This document shows, piece after piece, positions 26,096 to 35,312 of a stretch of DNA of 64,000 nucleotides. How positions within the stretch are numbered: the stretch's first letter is position 1; every line of letters starts with the position of its first letter. The notes below the pieces were generated by a model. That model saw only the letters and a list, made by a program, of their open reading frames with translations. It was not told the DNA's origin and searched no databases. A program made the position numbers and the translations under genes. This DNA comes from Arthrobacter sp. Leaf337 (GTDB lineage: Bacteria; Actinomycetota; Actinomycetes; Actinomycetales; Micrococcaceae): contig NZ_LMPC01000027.1 in NCBI RefSeq assembly GCF_001423745.1, positions 256,958 through 320,957 on the forward strand, written 5' to 3'.

Positions 26096-27127
26096 CTATG
26101 GGCAGCCGCAGGACTGCCTGACCAGCAGCTTCGTGGGAAAGACGTGGTGCCGGGGCGGCTCGCCGCGGCCCGCACCGACCAGCGCGCGCACTGCGGCGTC
26201 CGCCATGGCACGGACCGGCTGTTCCACGGTGGTCAGCGGGGGCCAGGAATATTCGGCCTCCACCGAGCCGTCGAAGGCGGCCAGGGCAATGTCGCCCGGC
26301 ACAGTGAGTCCCGCTTCGTGCAGGGCCCGGAGGATGCCCACCGCCTGCATGTCCGAACTCGCAAAAACAGCGGTGGGCCGGTGCCCCGACGCCAACAGGC
26401 GCTTCCCGGCGGCGTAGCCTCCGTCCCGGGTGAAGGCGCTGCGCGCGATCGGGCCCTCAGGCAAGCCGGCAGCCTTGAGCGCCTGCAGCCAGCCCTGTTC
26501 GCGGTCATCGGCCTCGTTGGCGGTGGTGGTACCCATGGCCAGTCCGATGTTGGTGTGGCCATGCCCGATCAGGTGTTCCACGGCAGTGCGGGCACCTGCG
26601 GCGAGGTCCACGCCGACGCTGGTGACGCCGGCGGGCCTCTCGCTGTGGCTTAGCAGGACCGATGAAATCTCCGCCGCTTCCAGGTCCGCTAGGTCCGGTT
26701 CGGAGAGGACGCTGGCGAGCACCACTCCGTCCACCTGGCGCGCGGCGAGGTTCCGGATGTGCCGGCGTTCCTTGGCGAGGTCGCCGTCGGAGTTGGTCAG
26801 GAACAACGCGTAGCCGAGCTCGCCGGCTGCGTCTTCCACCGCGTGCGCCAGCAACGAAAAGAACGGGTTGCTGTTGTCCGGAATGATCAGGCCGATGGTC
26901 TCGCTGGACCCGAGTTTGAGCGCGCGTGCGGCGGCGTTGGGACGGTAGCCCAGGACGCGGATCGCGTCCTGGACCTTCGCTTCCGTGGCAGGCGCCACCC
27001 GTTTTGGGCCGCCGTTGACAACGTAGCTGACCACCGCCGTGCTCACACCCGCATAGCGGGCAACATCCTTGCGGGTTACTACCGGACCTCGGGTCGGGTG
27101 CGTTGCGGGAATGGTCATGGAGTACAT
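26096..27127 (-). CDS. LacI-family transcriptional regulator
   Basis: A 343-residue LacI/GalR repressor; an alternative start is ATG 27118. The HTH is VTRKDVARYAGVSTAVVSYVVNGGPKRVAPAT, followed by the hinge AARALKLGSSETIGLIIPD and the periplasmic-binding-like effector domain ending in the Cys-containing LVRQSCGCP. It lies 5 bases downstream of the oxidoreductase gene and is probably co-transcribed with it. Two LacI-type palindromes between that operon and the divergent importer are its likely targets, with an alpha-galactoside or derivative as the inferred inducer. Confidence 0.9.
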   Translation of the reverse strand: MYSMTIPATHPTRGPVVTRKDVARYAGVSTAVVSYVVNGGPKRVAPATEAKVQDAIRVLGYRPNAAARALKLGSSETIGLIIPDNSNPFFSLLAHAVEDAAGELGYALFLTNSDGDLAKERRHIRNLAARQVDGVVLASVLSEPDLADLEAAEISSVLLSHSERPAGVTSVGVDLAAGARTAVEHLIGHGHTNIGLAMGTTTANEADDREQGWLQALKAAGLPEGPIARSAFTRDGGYAAGKRLLASGHRPTAVFASSDMQAVGILRALHEAGLTVPGDIALAAFDGSVEAEYSWPPLTTVEQPVRAMADAAVRALVGAGRGEPPRHHVFPTKLLVRQSCGCP

Positions 27128-27132
27128 GCTAG

Positions 27133-28335
27133 CTATGCGTCCCGCGGTGCGTCGCCAAAATCGCGGATGGGCAAGCGTTCGCCGTTCTGCTGGGCCGAGG
27201 CATGCGCCACGATTCCGGGAAGCGTGAACCGCGCGGCCACCCAGGCATTGACGGGCGGCAGCGTTCCCTCATTGACCGCGGTCACGAAGTCGTCCACCAG
27301 GAACTGGTGGCTTCCCTCGTGCCCGTTCGGGGCGCCGCGGAATTCCTCCGGCAGGCGGCTGCGGTCATGCACGGGGGCAAGGCCGGAGATGAACGCGTCA
27401 CGCAGTTCCGGGGCGACGTCGGCCAGCGAGGGGTCGTCCAACGGGATGCTGGGCCGGGTTTCCACCTGTTCGGAGATGTCGTGGACGTTTTCCTTGTCCT
27501 GCCACACCGTGACCTTGGCCAGCTGCTCGAAGCTGGCTTCGGTGCCGAAGAAGCGGAACCGGGATTCACGGATGTGCGACGGGTACCCCACCCGGCGCAT
27601 CTCGTTGGTCCGCATCGCGCCGCCGTCGTTCAGTTCAAAGAGCGCGGTGGCGTTCGAGAAGTCGTTGCCGAACATGCTGACTTCCTTGTCGAAGACGCCG
27701 TCCCCGCGGTCGTCCTTGACGCCGATGCAGCTGACACTGACCGCGTGGGACGGCAATGCGCCCAGGACGCCGCCGATGGCGTGGGTGGGGTACAGCATGG
27801 GCGGGTAGCTCGCCGTCGACTTCCAGGCGTCTCCGCCGCTGTACTGGTAGGCGTCGTAGAAGCCCAGGTCCATGTCGTGGACGTAGTCGCCTTCGCTGTA
27901 GAAGATCCGGCCGAATTTGCCGGCGGCGTGCTGGTTGCGGGCGTAGACAGTGGCGGGGTTGTAGTAGCTGGTCTCCCCCATGGCGTAGACCAGCCCGGTT
28001 TCCTTCACGGCCTCGATGATGCGCTCGATCTGTTCTTCCGAAACTGCCATGGGCACTGCGGAGTAGACATGCTTGCCGGCGCGGAGCGCCTGCTCCACCA
28101 GCGGACCGTGGGTCCAGCGCTGCGTGAAGATGGCGACGGCGTCGACGTCGGACGCCAGCAGCTCCTCGAAGCTTGCCTTGGTGCCGTCGAGCCCCCAGCG
28201 CTCCTGCGCCGCCGCGGCGCGTTCCGGCCGTTCGTCGACGACGTAAACCTCGCTGACTCCCGGGTGGAGCTTAAAGAGATGGGCGAAATGGCCGCCGAAC
28301 TGTCCGACACCGACGACTCCTATTGAAAACGCCAT
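27133..28335 (-). CDS. Gfo/Idh/MocA-family oxidoreductase
   Basis: A 400-residue NAD(P)-dependent sugar dehydrogenase-type protein. The Rossmann motif IGVVGVGQFGGHFAHLFKLHPG lies at the N-terminus, followed by VDAVAIFTQRWTHGPLVEQALRAGKHVYSAVPMA, the usual cofactor-pocket segment ending near the EKP-like position (here SAVPMA instead of xEKP). The catalytic Lys of the common EKP motif is therefore not seen in its normal place. It is divergent from the alpha-galactoside importer and upstream of lacI, so probably acts on a sugar released in this pathway. Substrate unknown. Confidence 0.85.
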   Translation of the reverse strand: MAFSIGVVGVGQFGGHFAHLFKLHPGVSEVYVVDERPERAAAAQERWGLDGTKASFEELLASDVDAVAIFTQRWTHGPLVEQALRAGKHVYSAVPMAVSEEQIERIIEAVKETGLVYAMGETSYYNPATVYARNQHAAGKFGRIFYSEGDYVHDMDLGFYDAYQYSGGDAWKSTASYPPMLYPTHAIGGVLGALPSHAVSVSCIGVKDDRGDGVFDKEVSMFGNDFSNATALFELNDGGAMRTNEMRRVGYPSHIRESRFRFFGTEASFEQLAKVTVWQDKENVHDISEQVETRPSIPLDDPSLADVAPELRDAFISGLAPVHDRSRLPEEFRGAPNGHEGSHQFLVDDFVTAVNEGTLPPVNAWVAARFTLPGIVAHASAQQNGERLPIRDFGDAPRDA

Positions 28336-28412
28336 TGTTTACCTTCCCTTGGCTGGCCCGCGATTGCGGGCATGAAGGCCCAGGTTGGGCCTGGGCCAAA
28401 GTCTTCCACCCG

Positions 28413-28430
28413 AATCTACTCGAGTCAACG
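28413..28430. promoter_or_regulatory. LacI-type operator, copy 1
   Basis: AATCTACTCGAGTCAACG has the left half AATCTACTC and a palindromic core ACTCGAGT around a central CG. The right half is degenerate. It lies in the 212-base divergent region between the oxidoreductase and the importer, 76 bases from the second copy. Confidence 0.6.
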
Positions 28431-28488
28431 AATTATCAAGTGGAGCCTTAATTTTCTTTGTTTGCAGGAAAAAATACTTGCCAGCCCA

Positions 28489-28506
28489 AATCTACTCGTG
28501 TAGATT
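28489..28506. promoter_or_regulatory. LacI-type operator, copy 2
   Basis: AATCTACTCGTGTAGATT is an 18-base near-perfect palindrome (8 of 9 positions) centred on CG, the classic LacI/GalR operator form. It lies 41 bases upstream of the first permease start. The shared AATCTACTCG with copy 1 supports one regulator binding both, perhaps by looping. Confidence 0.75.
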
Positions 28507-28516
28507 CATCTTCAGT

Positions 28517-28532
28517 TGTTACCCACATCACA
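28517..28532 (+). promoter_or_regulatory. candidate Crp/GlxR site upstream of the alpha-galactoside importer
   Basis: TGTTACCCACATCACA matches TGTGA-N6-TCACA at 9 of 10 conserved positions. It ends 15 bases before the first permease start and follows LacI operator 2, a position suited to repression or a roadblock. Confidence 0.45.
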
Positions 28533-28547
28533 GTCAGGAAAGGGTCG

Positions 28548-29507
28548 ATGATGACCACCCTTACCAAGCAGCAACAGGACCCGGCAGCCCGGGCCGGACT
28601 CCCCAAGGCCGGGAAGACCGCCCGTAAGGGCCGCCTCCGCCGGCTCGGCGACTTGAAGATGGCATTGTTCTTCATCTTCCCGGCAATGATCGGCTTTGTT
28701 CTCTTCTATCTGGTGCCCACCATCCGGGGCGTCTACCTCAGCTTCACCGAGTACAGCATCCTGGGCGACCCCACGTGGATCGGCATCAAGAACTACACCG
28801 CCATGCTTGGCGATGAACTGTTCTGGAACGCCATGGGGGTTACCGTCCAGTACGTCGGCCTGAACATCGGCTTCCAGACCCTGATCGCCCTCGGACTGGC
28901 CCTCCTGATGCACCGGGTGGCAAAGTCCACATTCATCCGCGGCGCGTTGCTGCTTCCCTTCCTGGTGGCCAACGTCATCGTCGCCCTGCTGTGGTTCTGG
29001 ATGCTCGACTACCAGATCGGCATCGTCAACGAAATCATCAACTGGATGGGCCTGCCGCGCATCGCCTTCTTCGGCAGCGAGCAATGGGCCATCCCCACCA
29101 TCGCCGCCGTCAACGTCTGGCGGCACATGGGCTACACGGCCCTCCTGCTCTTCGCCGGGCTGCAGTCGATTCCCAACCACGTCTACGAGGTTGCTTCGCT
29201 GGACGGGGCGTCCCCCACCCGGACCTTCTGGAGCATCACCATGCCGCTCCTGCGTCCCGTGTTGGTGCTGGTGCTCGTCGTAACCGTCATCGGTTCGTTC
29301 CAGGTGTTCGACACCGTGGCAGTGACCACCGGCGGCGGGCCAATCAACGCCTCCCGCGTCATCCAGATGTACATCTACCAAAAGGCCTTTGGCGAATCGG
29401 ACTTCGGCTACGCATCGGCCCTGTCCGTCATTCTCTTCCTCATTCTTGCCCTGGTGGCCTTCGTGCAAATGAAGTTCCTCAAGGGCAACGAATCGGATCT
29501 GGACTAA
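28548..29507 (+). CDS. alpha-galactoside ABC transporter permease 1
   Basis: A 319-residue CUT1 permease. Six membrane segments follow a basic N-terminal tail (KTARKGRLRRLGDLKMALFF). The EAA loop reads GLQSIPNHVYEVASLDGASPTRTFWSITMPLLRPVL. ATG 28548 (followed by a second ATG) has an AGGAAAGGG ribosome binding site; an upstream extension to 28458 would cross the operator. Grouped with a GH36 alpha-galactosidase, so raffinose, melibiose or stachyose uptake is inferred. Confidence 0.9.
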   Translation: MMTTLTKQQQDPAARAGLPKAGKTARKGRLRRLGDLKMALFFIFPAMIGFVLFYLVPTIRGVYLSFTEYSILGDPTWIGIKNYTAMLGDELFWNAMGVTVQYVGLNIGFQTLIALGLALLMHRVAKSTFIRGALLLPFLVANVIVALLWFWMLDYQIGIVNEIINWMGLPRIAFFGSEQWAIPTIAAVNVWRHMGYTALLLFAGLQSIPNHVYEVASLDGASPTRTFWSITMPLLRPVLVLVLVVTVIGSFQVFDTVAVTTGGGPINASRVIQMYIYQKAFGESDFGYASALSVILFLILALVAFVQMKFLKGNESDLD

Positions 29508-29519
29508 GGAACCCCAGCC

Positions 29520-30449
29520 ATGAGCACCTCCACACTCACCCGCAAGTCCGTCAACAAAGTTCCCGTCAACAAGAAGCCCGTCAACTGGCGGCGCGTCGGA
29601 GCCTGGGCCCTCGTGGCCGTCGCAGTCGCCGTCACCGTGGCACCCTTCCTGTGGATGCTCCGCACGGCACTGTCCACGAATGCCTCGCTGGCCTCCAACG
29701 CAGGCAACCTCCTTCCTGCCGATTTCAACCTCGGGGCCTTCAAACGGGTCCTCGGAATGCAGAGTCCCGAGGAGGCCATCGCCGAGGGAGGCTCGGGAGC
29801 TGCGATCAACTTCTGGCTCTACCTGCGGAACTCGATCATCTTCGCCAGCGTCACCACGGCAGGGCAAGTCTTCTTCAGCGCCATGGCAGCCTACGCATTC
29901 TCCCGGCTCCGCTGGCCCGGACGGAACGCCGTATTCGGTCTGTTCCTAGCCACCATGATGGTCCCGCCGATCTTCACAGCGCTGCCCAACTTCCTGATGA
30001 TCAAGAACCTGGGCCTGCTCAACACCTTTGCCGGCATGACGCTGCCCTTCCTGTTCATGACCCCGTTCGCCATCTTCTTCCTGCGCCAGTTCTTCCTCAG
30101 CATGTCCCGGGAAGTGGAAGAAGCCGCAATGCTCGACGGCGCCAAGCACCTACGGATCTTCTTCCAGATCGTCCTGCCCAACGCAGCGGCGCCGCTGGCC
30201 ACACTGGCCCTCCTCACTTTCATCGGCCAGTGGAACGAATACTTCTGGCCGCTCCTGGTGGGCCAGGACGAAAACGTACGGGTGCTCACGGTGGGCCTGG
30301 GCGTCTTCAAGTCCCAGTCACCGCAGGGCGCCCCCGACTGGACCGGCCTGATGGCCGCAACGCTCGTGGCCGCACTCCCGGTGCTCCTGCTGTTCATTGC
30401 CTTCGGCAAGAAGGTGGTCAACTCCATCGGCTTCTCCGGAATCAAGTAA
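29520..30449 (+). CDS. alpha-galactoside ABC transporter permease 2
   Basis: A 309-residue CUT1 permease with six membrane segments. The EAA loop is SMSREVEEAAMLDGAKHLRIFFQIVLPNAAAPL. The N-terminus has a short Lys/Val repeat (KSVNKVPVNKKPVNWRR). Starts 12 bases after permease 1 and is followed by the substrate-binding protein, again with no ATPase gene in the operon. Confidence 0.9.
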   Translation: MSTSTLTRKSVNKVPVNKKPVNWRRVGAWALVAVAVAVTVAPFLWMLRTALSTNASLASNAGNLLPADFNLGAFKRVLGMQSPEEAIAEGGSGAAINFWLYLRNSIIFASVTTAGQVFFSAMAAYAFSRLRWPGRNAVFGLFLATMMVPPIFTALPNFLMIKNLGLLNTFAGMTLPFLFMTPFAIFFLRQFFLSMSREVEEAAMLDGAKHLRIFFQIVLPNAAAPLATLALLTFIGQWNEYFWPLLVGQDENVRVLTVGLGVFKSQSPQGAPDWTGLMAATLVAALPVLLLFIAFGKKVVNSIGFSGIK

Positions 30450-30512
30450 CACCCCCAGTTCACTCTCCCCAGAAACACGTTCGTCTCCAGAAACACCCTC
30501 GAAAGGTCCATC

Positions 30513-31853
30513 ATGAAGAAAACCATCGGCGTCGCAGCTGCCGCCGCGGCAATCGCACTGTCCCTCTCCGCCTGCGGCGGAGGCAGCACCGCCTCCACCG
30601 AGGCCAAGGGCGAAATCAACTACTGGCTGTGGGACGCCAACCAGCTTCCGGCGTACCAGCAGTGCGCTGACGATTTCACCAAAGCCAACCCGGACATCAA
30701 GGTCAAAATCACCCAGCGCGGGTGGGATGACTACTGGACCACCCTGACCAACGGCTTCGTCGCCGGCACCGCCCCGGACGTCTTCACGAACCACCTCTCG
30801 AAGTACCCTGAGTACGCCGCCAAGAAGCAGCTGCTCTCCCTCGATGACGCCGTGGCCAAGGACGGCATCAAGCTGGACAGCTACACCAAGGGCCTGCCGG
30901 AGCTGTGGGTCGGCCAGGACGGCAAGCGCTACGGCCTGCCCAAGGACTGGGACACCGTTGGCCTGTTCTACAACAAGGCCATGGCCGATTCGGCGGGCCT
31001 GACCGCCGAGCAGATGGCCAACCTCGACTGGAACCCGAAGGACGGCGGCAGCTACGAGAAGGCCATCGCCCGCCTCACCGTGGACAAGAGCGGCAAGCGC
31101 GGCGACGAGGCAGGCTTCGACAAGAACAACGTGGCCGTCTACGGCCTGGGCCTGGCAGGCAGCGGCTCCGGCCAGGGCCAGACCGAATGGAGCTTCCTCA
31201 GCGCCACCACGGGTTGGACCGCCACTGACAAGAATCCCTGGGGGACCAAGTTCAACTACGATGACCCCAAATTCCAGGAGACCATCGCCTGGTGGGCCGG
31301 CCTGATCGAGAAGGGCTACATGCCCAAGCTGGAAACCACCGTTGGCGCCAGCCTGGCGGACAACTTCGGTGCCGGCAAGGCGGCCATCAACACCACGGGT
31401 GACTGGCTGATCGGCCAGTACAAGAGCTACAAGGGCGTGGAGACGGCGTTCGCCCCCACCCCCAAGGGTCCCGACGGCAAGCGTGCCAGCATGTTCAACG
31501 GCCTGGCCGACTCCGTCTGGGCGGGCACCAAGAACCCGGCGGCATCCGTCAAGTGGGTCGAATACCTCGGTTCGACCGCCTGCCAGGACGTTGTGGCTTC
31601 CAAGGCCGTCGTCTTCCCCGCCATCACCAGCTCCTCCGAAAAGGCAGCCGAAGCGTTCAAGGCCAAGGGCACCGACGTCTCGGCCTTTACCACCCACGTC
31701 GAGGACGGCACCACGTTCCTCTTCCCCATCGCGGACAAAGCGGCCAAAGTTGACGGCATCATGAAGCCCGCAATGGACGCCGTGCTCTCCGGCAAGAAGC
31801 CTGCCAGCTCCTTGACCGAAGCCAACAACCAGGTGAACGATCTCTTCAAGTAG
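30513..31853 (+). CDS. alpha-galactoside ABC transporter substrate-binding lipoprotein
   Basis: A 446-residue extracellular solute-binding protein. A Sec signal with MKK n-region leads to the lipobox ALSLSACGGG, Cys near residue 21. The mature protein begins with the SBP-type INYWLWDANQLPAYQQCADDF and contains APDVFTNHLSKYPEYAAKKQLL. GAAAGG ribosome binding site before ATG 30513. Third gene of the importer; ligand inferred from the downstream alpha-galactosidase. Confidence 0.9.
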   Translation: MKKTIGVAAAAAAIALSLSACGGGSTASTEAKGEINYWLWDANQLPAYQQCADDFTKANPDIKVKITQRGWDDYWTTLTNGFVAGTAPDVFTNHLSKYPEYAAKKQLLSLDDAVAKDGIKLDSYTKGLPELWVGQDGKRYGLPKDWDTVGLFYNKAMADSAGLTAEQMANLDWNPKDGGSYEKAIARLTVDKSGKRGDEAGFDKNNVAVYGLGLAGSGSGQGQTEWSFLSATTGWTATDKNPWGTKFNYDDPKFQETIAWWAGLIEKGYMPKLETTVGASLADNFGAGKAAINTTGDWLIGQYKSYKGVETAFAPTPKGPDGKRASMFNGLADSVWAGTKNPAASVKWVEYLGSTACQDVVASKAVVFPAITSSSEKAAEAFKAKGTDVSAFTTHVEDGTTFLFPIADKAAKVDGIMKPAMDAVLSGKKPASSLTEANNQVNDLFK

Positions 31854-31865
31854 ACCGCACCTGCA

Positions 31866-31934
31866 GTGGCTGCGTAAGTGGTCGCAGCCACGGCCCCAGG
31901 TGCCGCCGTTTCATCCTCGCGAAGCGGCGGCACC
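31866..31934 (+). other. two consecutive hairpins between SBP and alpha-galactosidase genes
   Basis: Hairpin 1 pairs GTGGCTGCG (31866-31874) with CGCAGCCAC (31883-31891). Hairpin 2 pairs GGTGCCGCCG (31899-31908) with CGGCGGCACC (31925-31934). Neither has a T-tract. Such structures after binding-protein genes often stabilise the upstream mRNA or attenuate downstream expression, giving more SBP than enzyme; that role is inferred. Confidence 0.5.
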
Positions 31935-32030
31935 CGGGGCACTCCACCCCGCACGTTCATACGAAACACACCATACAAACCCGCCGGCAGCGTCACGGTA
32001 CGCTCACCGCCACATCGAAAGAGTAACCCC

Positions 32031-34253
32031 ATGGATCCCCTGCACCTCCGCTCCGCCGGCACCAGCCTGGTGATCAGCTTCGACAGCGGGGAGGCCGAGG
32101 TCATTCATTGGGGCGCCGATCTGGGCGCTTCACTGCCCGATCTGGCCATCCTCGGCGAACCGATCCCGCCCTCCGCCGTCGACGCCGCCGTCCCCGCCGG
32201 GCTGCTGCCGCAGGCATCGTCGAGCTGGCGCGGACGCCCTGCCCTCCGCGGGCACCGGATCGCCGACGGCGTGCCCGGCTACGATTTCTCCGTCCGCCTC
32301 CGCGTCGCGGACGTCAAAACCGGCGGAAAGTCCGCCGTCGGGAATTCAGCTGTGATTGTCCAGTCAGATCCGGACGCCGGCATCACCGTCGAATCCACGC
32401 TGGAACTGCACGACGGCGGCCTGCTGGAAATGCGCCACACCGTCACCAACACCGGCACTTCACCCTTTCAGCTCGACGAACTGGCCACCGTGCTGCCGGT
32501 GGCTCCTGACGCCGTCGAACTCCTTGACCTGACCGGACGCTGGTGCCGTGAACGCCACCCGCAGCGCCGGGCCATCCAGCAGGGCACCTGGGTGCGGACA
32601 GGGCGGCACGGGCGCACCGGCCACGATTCCTCGCTGCTGCTGGCGGCCGGCACGGCGGACTTCGGCAACCGCCATGGCAGGGTCTGGGCCACCCACCTTG
32701 CCTGGAGCGGAAACCACGAACAGTTCGCGGACACCATCGGCGACGGCCGGACCATGATCGGCGGCTCCGAGCTGCTGGGCCCTGCCGAAGTGGTCCTCGA
32801 GCCGAACGGCAGCTACACCACCCCCGCACTCTTCGCGGCGTACTCGGACCGCGGCCTGGATGGCATCAGCGAGGCCTTCTACAGCTGGTTCAGGAACCGT
32901 CCGCACCACGTGCTGCCTTCGGCGTCAGCCGTTTCGGGCGCAGGCAAGGCGGGCACCGGCAAGGCCCGGCCCGTGGTGCTCAACGTCTGGGAAGCCGTCT
33001 ACTTCAATCACGATCTCAGCACGCTGATCGAACTGGCGGATTCGGCGGCGGACCTGGGCGTGGAACGCTTCGTGCTCGACGACGGCTGGTTCCGTGGCCG
33101 TCGGCATGACCAGGCGGGCCTCGGCGACTGGTACGTTGACGAGGGCCTGTGGCCGGACGGCCTCACACCGCTGATCGATGCCGTCACGTCCCGCGGGATG
33201 GAATTCGGCCTCTGGGTTGAGCCGGAAATGATCAACCTGGACTCCGACGTGGCGCGCGCCCACCCGGAATGGATCGTTGGACCCGCTGTCCGGTCCCACA
33301 AGGACGGCGGCCGGCTGCCACTGACCTGGCGCCATCAGCACGTCATCGACCTGGTCAACCCCGAGGCCTGGCAGTACGTCTTTGACCGCATCGACGCCCT
33401 GCTCCGCGAAAACAACATCAGCTACCTGAAGTGGGACCAGAACCGGGACCTCACCGAGCACGGCCACGCCGGGCGCTCCTCCGTGCACGAGCAGACACTC
33501 GCCGCCTACCGCCTCTTTGGCGAGCTCAAGAGGGCCCACCCGGGCCTGGAGATTGAGAGCTGTTCGTCCGGCGGCGCCCGCGTGGACCTGGGGATCCTGG
33601 AAACGACCGACCGGATCTGGGCTTCGGACTGCAACGACGCCCTGGAGCGCCAGACCATCCAGCGCTGGACCGGGCTGGTGGTGCCGCCGGAGCTGGTGGG
33701 CGGTCACATCGGCCCCACCACCTCCCACACCACGGCACGCACGCACGACATTTCGTTCCGAGCCATCACTGCCTTCTTCGGGCACTTCGGCCTGGAATGG
33801 GATGTCCGCCAGGTCCACGGCGCGGAGCGCGAAGAACTCAAGCGGTTCATCGGCCTTTACAAGGAGCACCGCGGCCTGATCCACTCCGGCCGGATGGTCC
33901 GCGCCGACGTTGCCGACGATTCGCTCATGCTTCACGGCGTGGTGTCCCAGGGCACCCCGGCGACCGGAGACACGGCCGCACTGTTCGCGCTGGTCAGCAC
34001 CAGGACCTCGTTCGCGGAGCGTCCGGGGCGCATCACCATTCCGGGACTGGACCAGGACCGCAGCTACCGGGTTGAGGCCATCTTCCCGACGCCCGGCGAC
34101 GCAGACTACGCGCACAACTTCACCCAGGCGCAGCCACCGGCCTGGCTGGCCGCCGGAGCGGAAGCCAGCGGCCGGTTCCTGGCCGAGGTGGGGCTGCCCA
34201 TGCCCGTCCTCAACCCGGAACACGCACTGCTGATGCGCTTGACTGCCGTGTAG
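32031..34253 (+). CDS. GH36 alpha-galactosidase
   Basis: A 740-residue glycoside hydrolase family 36 enzyme that removes terminal alpha-galactosyl groups from melibiose- and raffinose-type sugars. The nucleophile motif is ISYLKWDQNRDLTE (Asp469), and the acid/base motif is SCSSGGARVDLGIL then WASDCNDALERQ (Asp533). The DDGWFRGRRHDQAGLGDW substrate loop is also typical. There is no signal peptide, so the enzyme is cytoplasmic and acts on imported sugar. ATG 32031 is preferred over a 51-codon upstream extension that would span intergenic sequence. Last gene of the importer operon, followed by a strong hairpin. Confidence 0.93.
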   Translation: MDPLHLRSAGTSLVISFDSGEAEVIHWGADLGASLPDLAILGEPIPPSAVDAAVPAGLLPQASSSWRGRPALRGHRIADGVPGYDFSVRLRVADVKTGGKSAVGNSAVIVQSDPDAGITVESTLELHDGGLLEMRHTVTNTGTSPFQLDELATVLPVAPDAVELLDLTGRWCRERHPQRRAIQQGTWVRTGRHGRTGHDSSLLLAAGTADFGNRHGRVWATHLAWSGNHEQFADTIGDGRTMIGGSELLGPAEVVLEPNGSYTTPALFAAYSDRGLDGISEAFYSWFRNRPHHVLPSASAVSGAGKAGTGKARPVVLNVWEAVYFNHDLSTLIELADSAADLGVERFVLDDGWFRGRRHDQAGLGDWYVDEGLWPDGLTPLIDAVTSRGMEFGLWVEPEMINLDSDVARAHPEWIVGPAVRSHKDGGRLPLTWRHQHVIDLVNPEAWQYVFDRIDALLRENNISYLKWDQNRDLTEHGHAGRSSVHEQTLAAYRLFGELKRAHPGLEIESCSSGGARVDLGILETTDRIWASDCNDALERQTIQRWTGLVVPPELVGGHIGPTTSHTTARTHDISFRAITAFFGHFGLEWDVRQVHGAEREELKRFIGLYKEHRGLIHSGRMVRADVADDSLMLHGVVSQGTPATGDTAALFALVSTRTSFAERPGRITIPGLDQDRSYRVEAIFPTPGDADYAHNFTQAQPPAWLAAGAEASGRFLAEVGLPMPVLNPEHALLMRLTAV

Positions 34254-34270
34254 GTTCAGCGACTCCCAAA

Positions 34271-34309
34271 GAGCCTGCCGGCCGGGTACCAAACCCGGCC
34301 GGCAGGCTC
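34271..34309 (+). terminator. terminator of the alpha-galactoside operon
   Basis: A perfect 17-base inverted repeat, GAGCCTGCCGGCCGGGT paired with its complement at 34293-34309, with a 5-base loop, 17 bases after the GH36 stop and followed by TCTGCTTT. Confidence 0.8.
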
Positions 34310-34321
34310 TCTGCTTTCCAC

Positions 34322-34361
34322 GTCCGCTCAGCGGGCGTCCAAAGTCCGCTCAGCGGGCGTC
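34322..34361. repeat. tandem duplication of a gene 3' end
   Basis: The 18-base GTCCGCTCAGCGGGCGTC occurs twice, 34322-34339 and 34344-34361, a 22-base period. The second copy contains the stop codon and last codons of the beta-propeller gene (minus strand), so the stop region has been duplicated downstream. Confidence 0.7.
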
Positions 34362-35312
34362 GACAAGGACCACCTCGTACTTGCTGGCCCCTTGAACGCC
34401 GAACTTCGCGTTAACCACGGCGAGGGTATCGCCAAACAGGGCCGCCGTCGTCGGGACCTGGAAGTCAGGGCTGGTGATGACGTCCTTGACCTCGAAGGAA
34501 TCCAGCCGGGAGTCCAGCCGGACGCGGCTCACCTGGTTGATCATGTTTTGCACGGCCCAGAGGGTGTTCCCCTTCACCACAATCCCGTCCACGTAGGGCA
34601 GGCTGGCACCAGTGATCTTTGCGCTGTCGGCGGTCTCACCGGAGCCCGGCTCCACCGTATACAGGGCTTCGTTCGCGGAATGCGCCAGGATCAGGGTCCG
34701 GCCGCCCCGGACGGCCGCGATGCCGTTCAGGTTGAAGTCGGCGGGAGTCTCGGCAGCAGGTCCTTTCAGCGTGAGCGTCCTGACGTCTTCGCCCGGCTTG
34801 CCATGTCGGTCAACCGGGACGAAGTACAGCTCGCCCTTCGTGGAGTTGGTGAACCAGGCGCCGTCATCCGTCACCGCGACGTCGTTGATGAAGGCTGGAT
34901 CCCGGGTCAGCTGGTAGGTGGCCACAGTCTTCCGCGAGCCGGTGTCATAGACGTAGGCCTGGCCGGTGGTGCCGCCGGCAACGAAGAGCAGGCCGTTCTC
35001 CACGTCAACTTTCATGCCAACCGCCATCCGGCCGTCTGGAACGTCGATGTAGAGCCTGGCGGTTCCGCGGCGGGTATCTCCGCGGTAGATGTCCCCCTTG
35101 AACAGGTCCCCGGCGAAAAAGGTGGTGCCCTCGCCCTCAGCTATGCCTTCGGCGGACGACGCGCCGGGAAGCTCGATGACCTTGTCATCGCCCTTGGTCG
35201 ACGGCGGACCGGCAGACGCAACGGGTGCCGGAATGATGAGTGCTGCGAGGGCCACCAGTCCCACGGCGGCACGGCGCATTGCTTTTCCTGAATCCACATT
35301 TTTGCAGCGCAT
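34350..35312 (-). CDS. secreted SMP-30/NHL-like beta-propeller protein
   Basis: A 320-residue exported protein. The start ATG 35312 has a GGAGAGAG ribosome binding site. An AMRRAAVGLVALAALIIPAPVASAG signal peptide is cleaved near residue 31. The mature part has repeated beta-propeller-like blades (EGIAEGEGTTFFAGDLFKGDIYRGD, INDVAVTDDGAWFTNS, LNGIAAVRGGRTLILAHS, VDGIVVKGNTLWAVQN), as in SMP-30/gluconolaconase-like extracellular proteins. Function is not clear; no catalytic metal site is obvious. It stands alone between two divergent or convergent units. Confidence 0.75.
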   Translation of the reverse strand: MRCKNVDSGKAMRRAAVGLVALAALIIPAPVASAGPPSTKGDDKVIELPGASSAEGIAEGEGTTFFAGDLFKGDIYRGDTRRGTARLYIDVPDGRMAVGMKVDVENGLLFVAGGTTGQAYVYDTGSRKTVATYQLTRDPAFINDVAVTDDGAWFTNSTKGELYFVPVDRHGKPGEDVRTLTLKGPAAETPADFNLNGIAAVRGGRTLILAHSANEALYTVEPGSGETADSAKITGASLPYVDGIVVKGNTLWAVQNMINQVSRVRLDSRLDSFEVKDVITSPDFQVPTTAALFGDTLAVVNAKFGVQGASKYEVVLVDAR

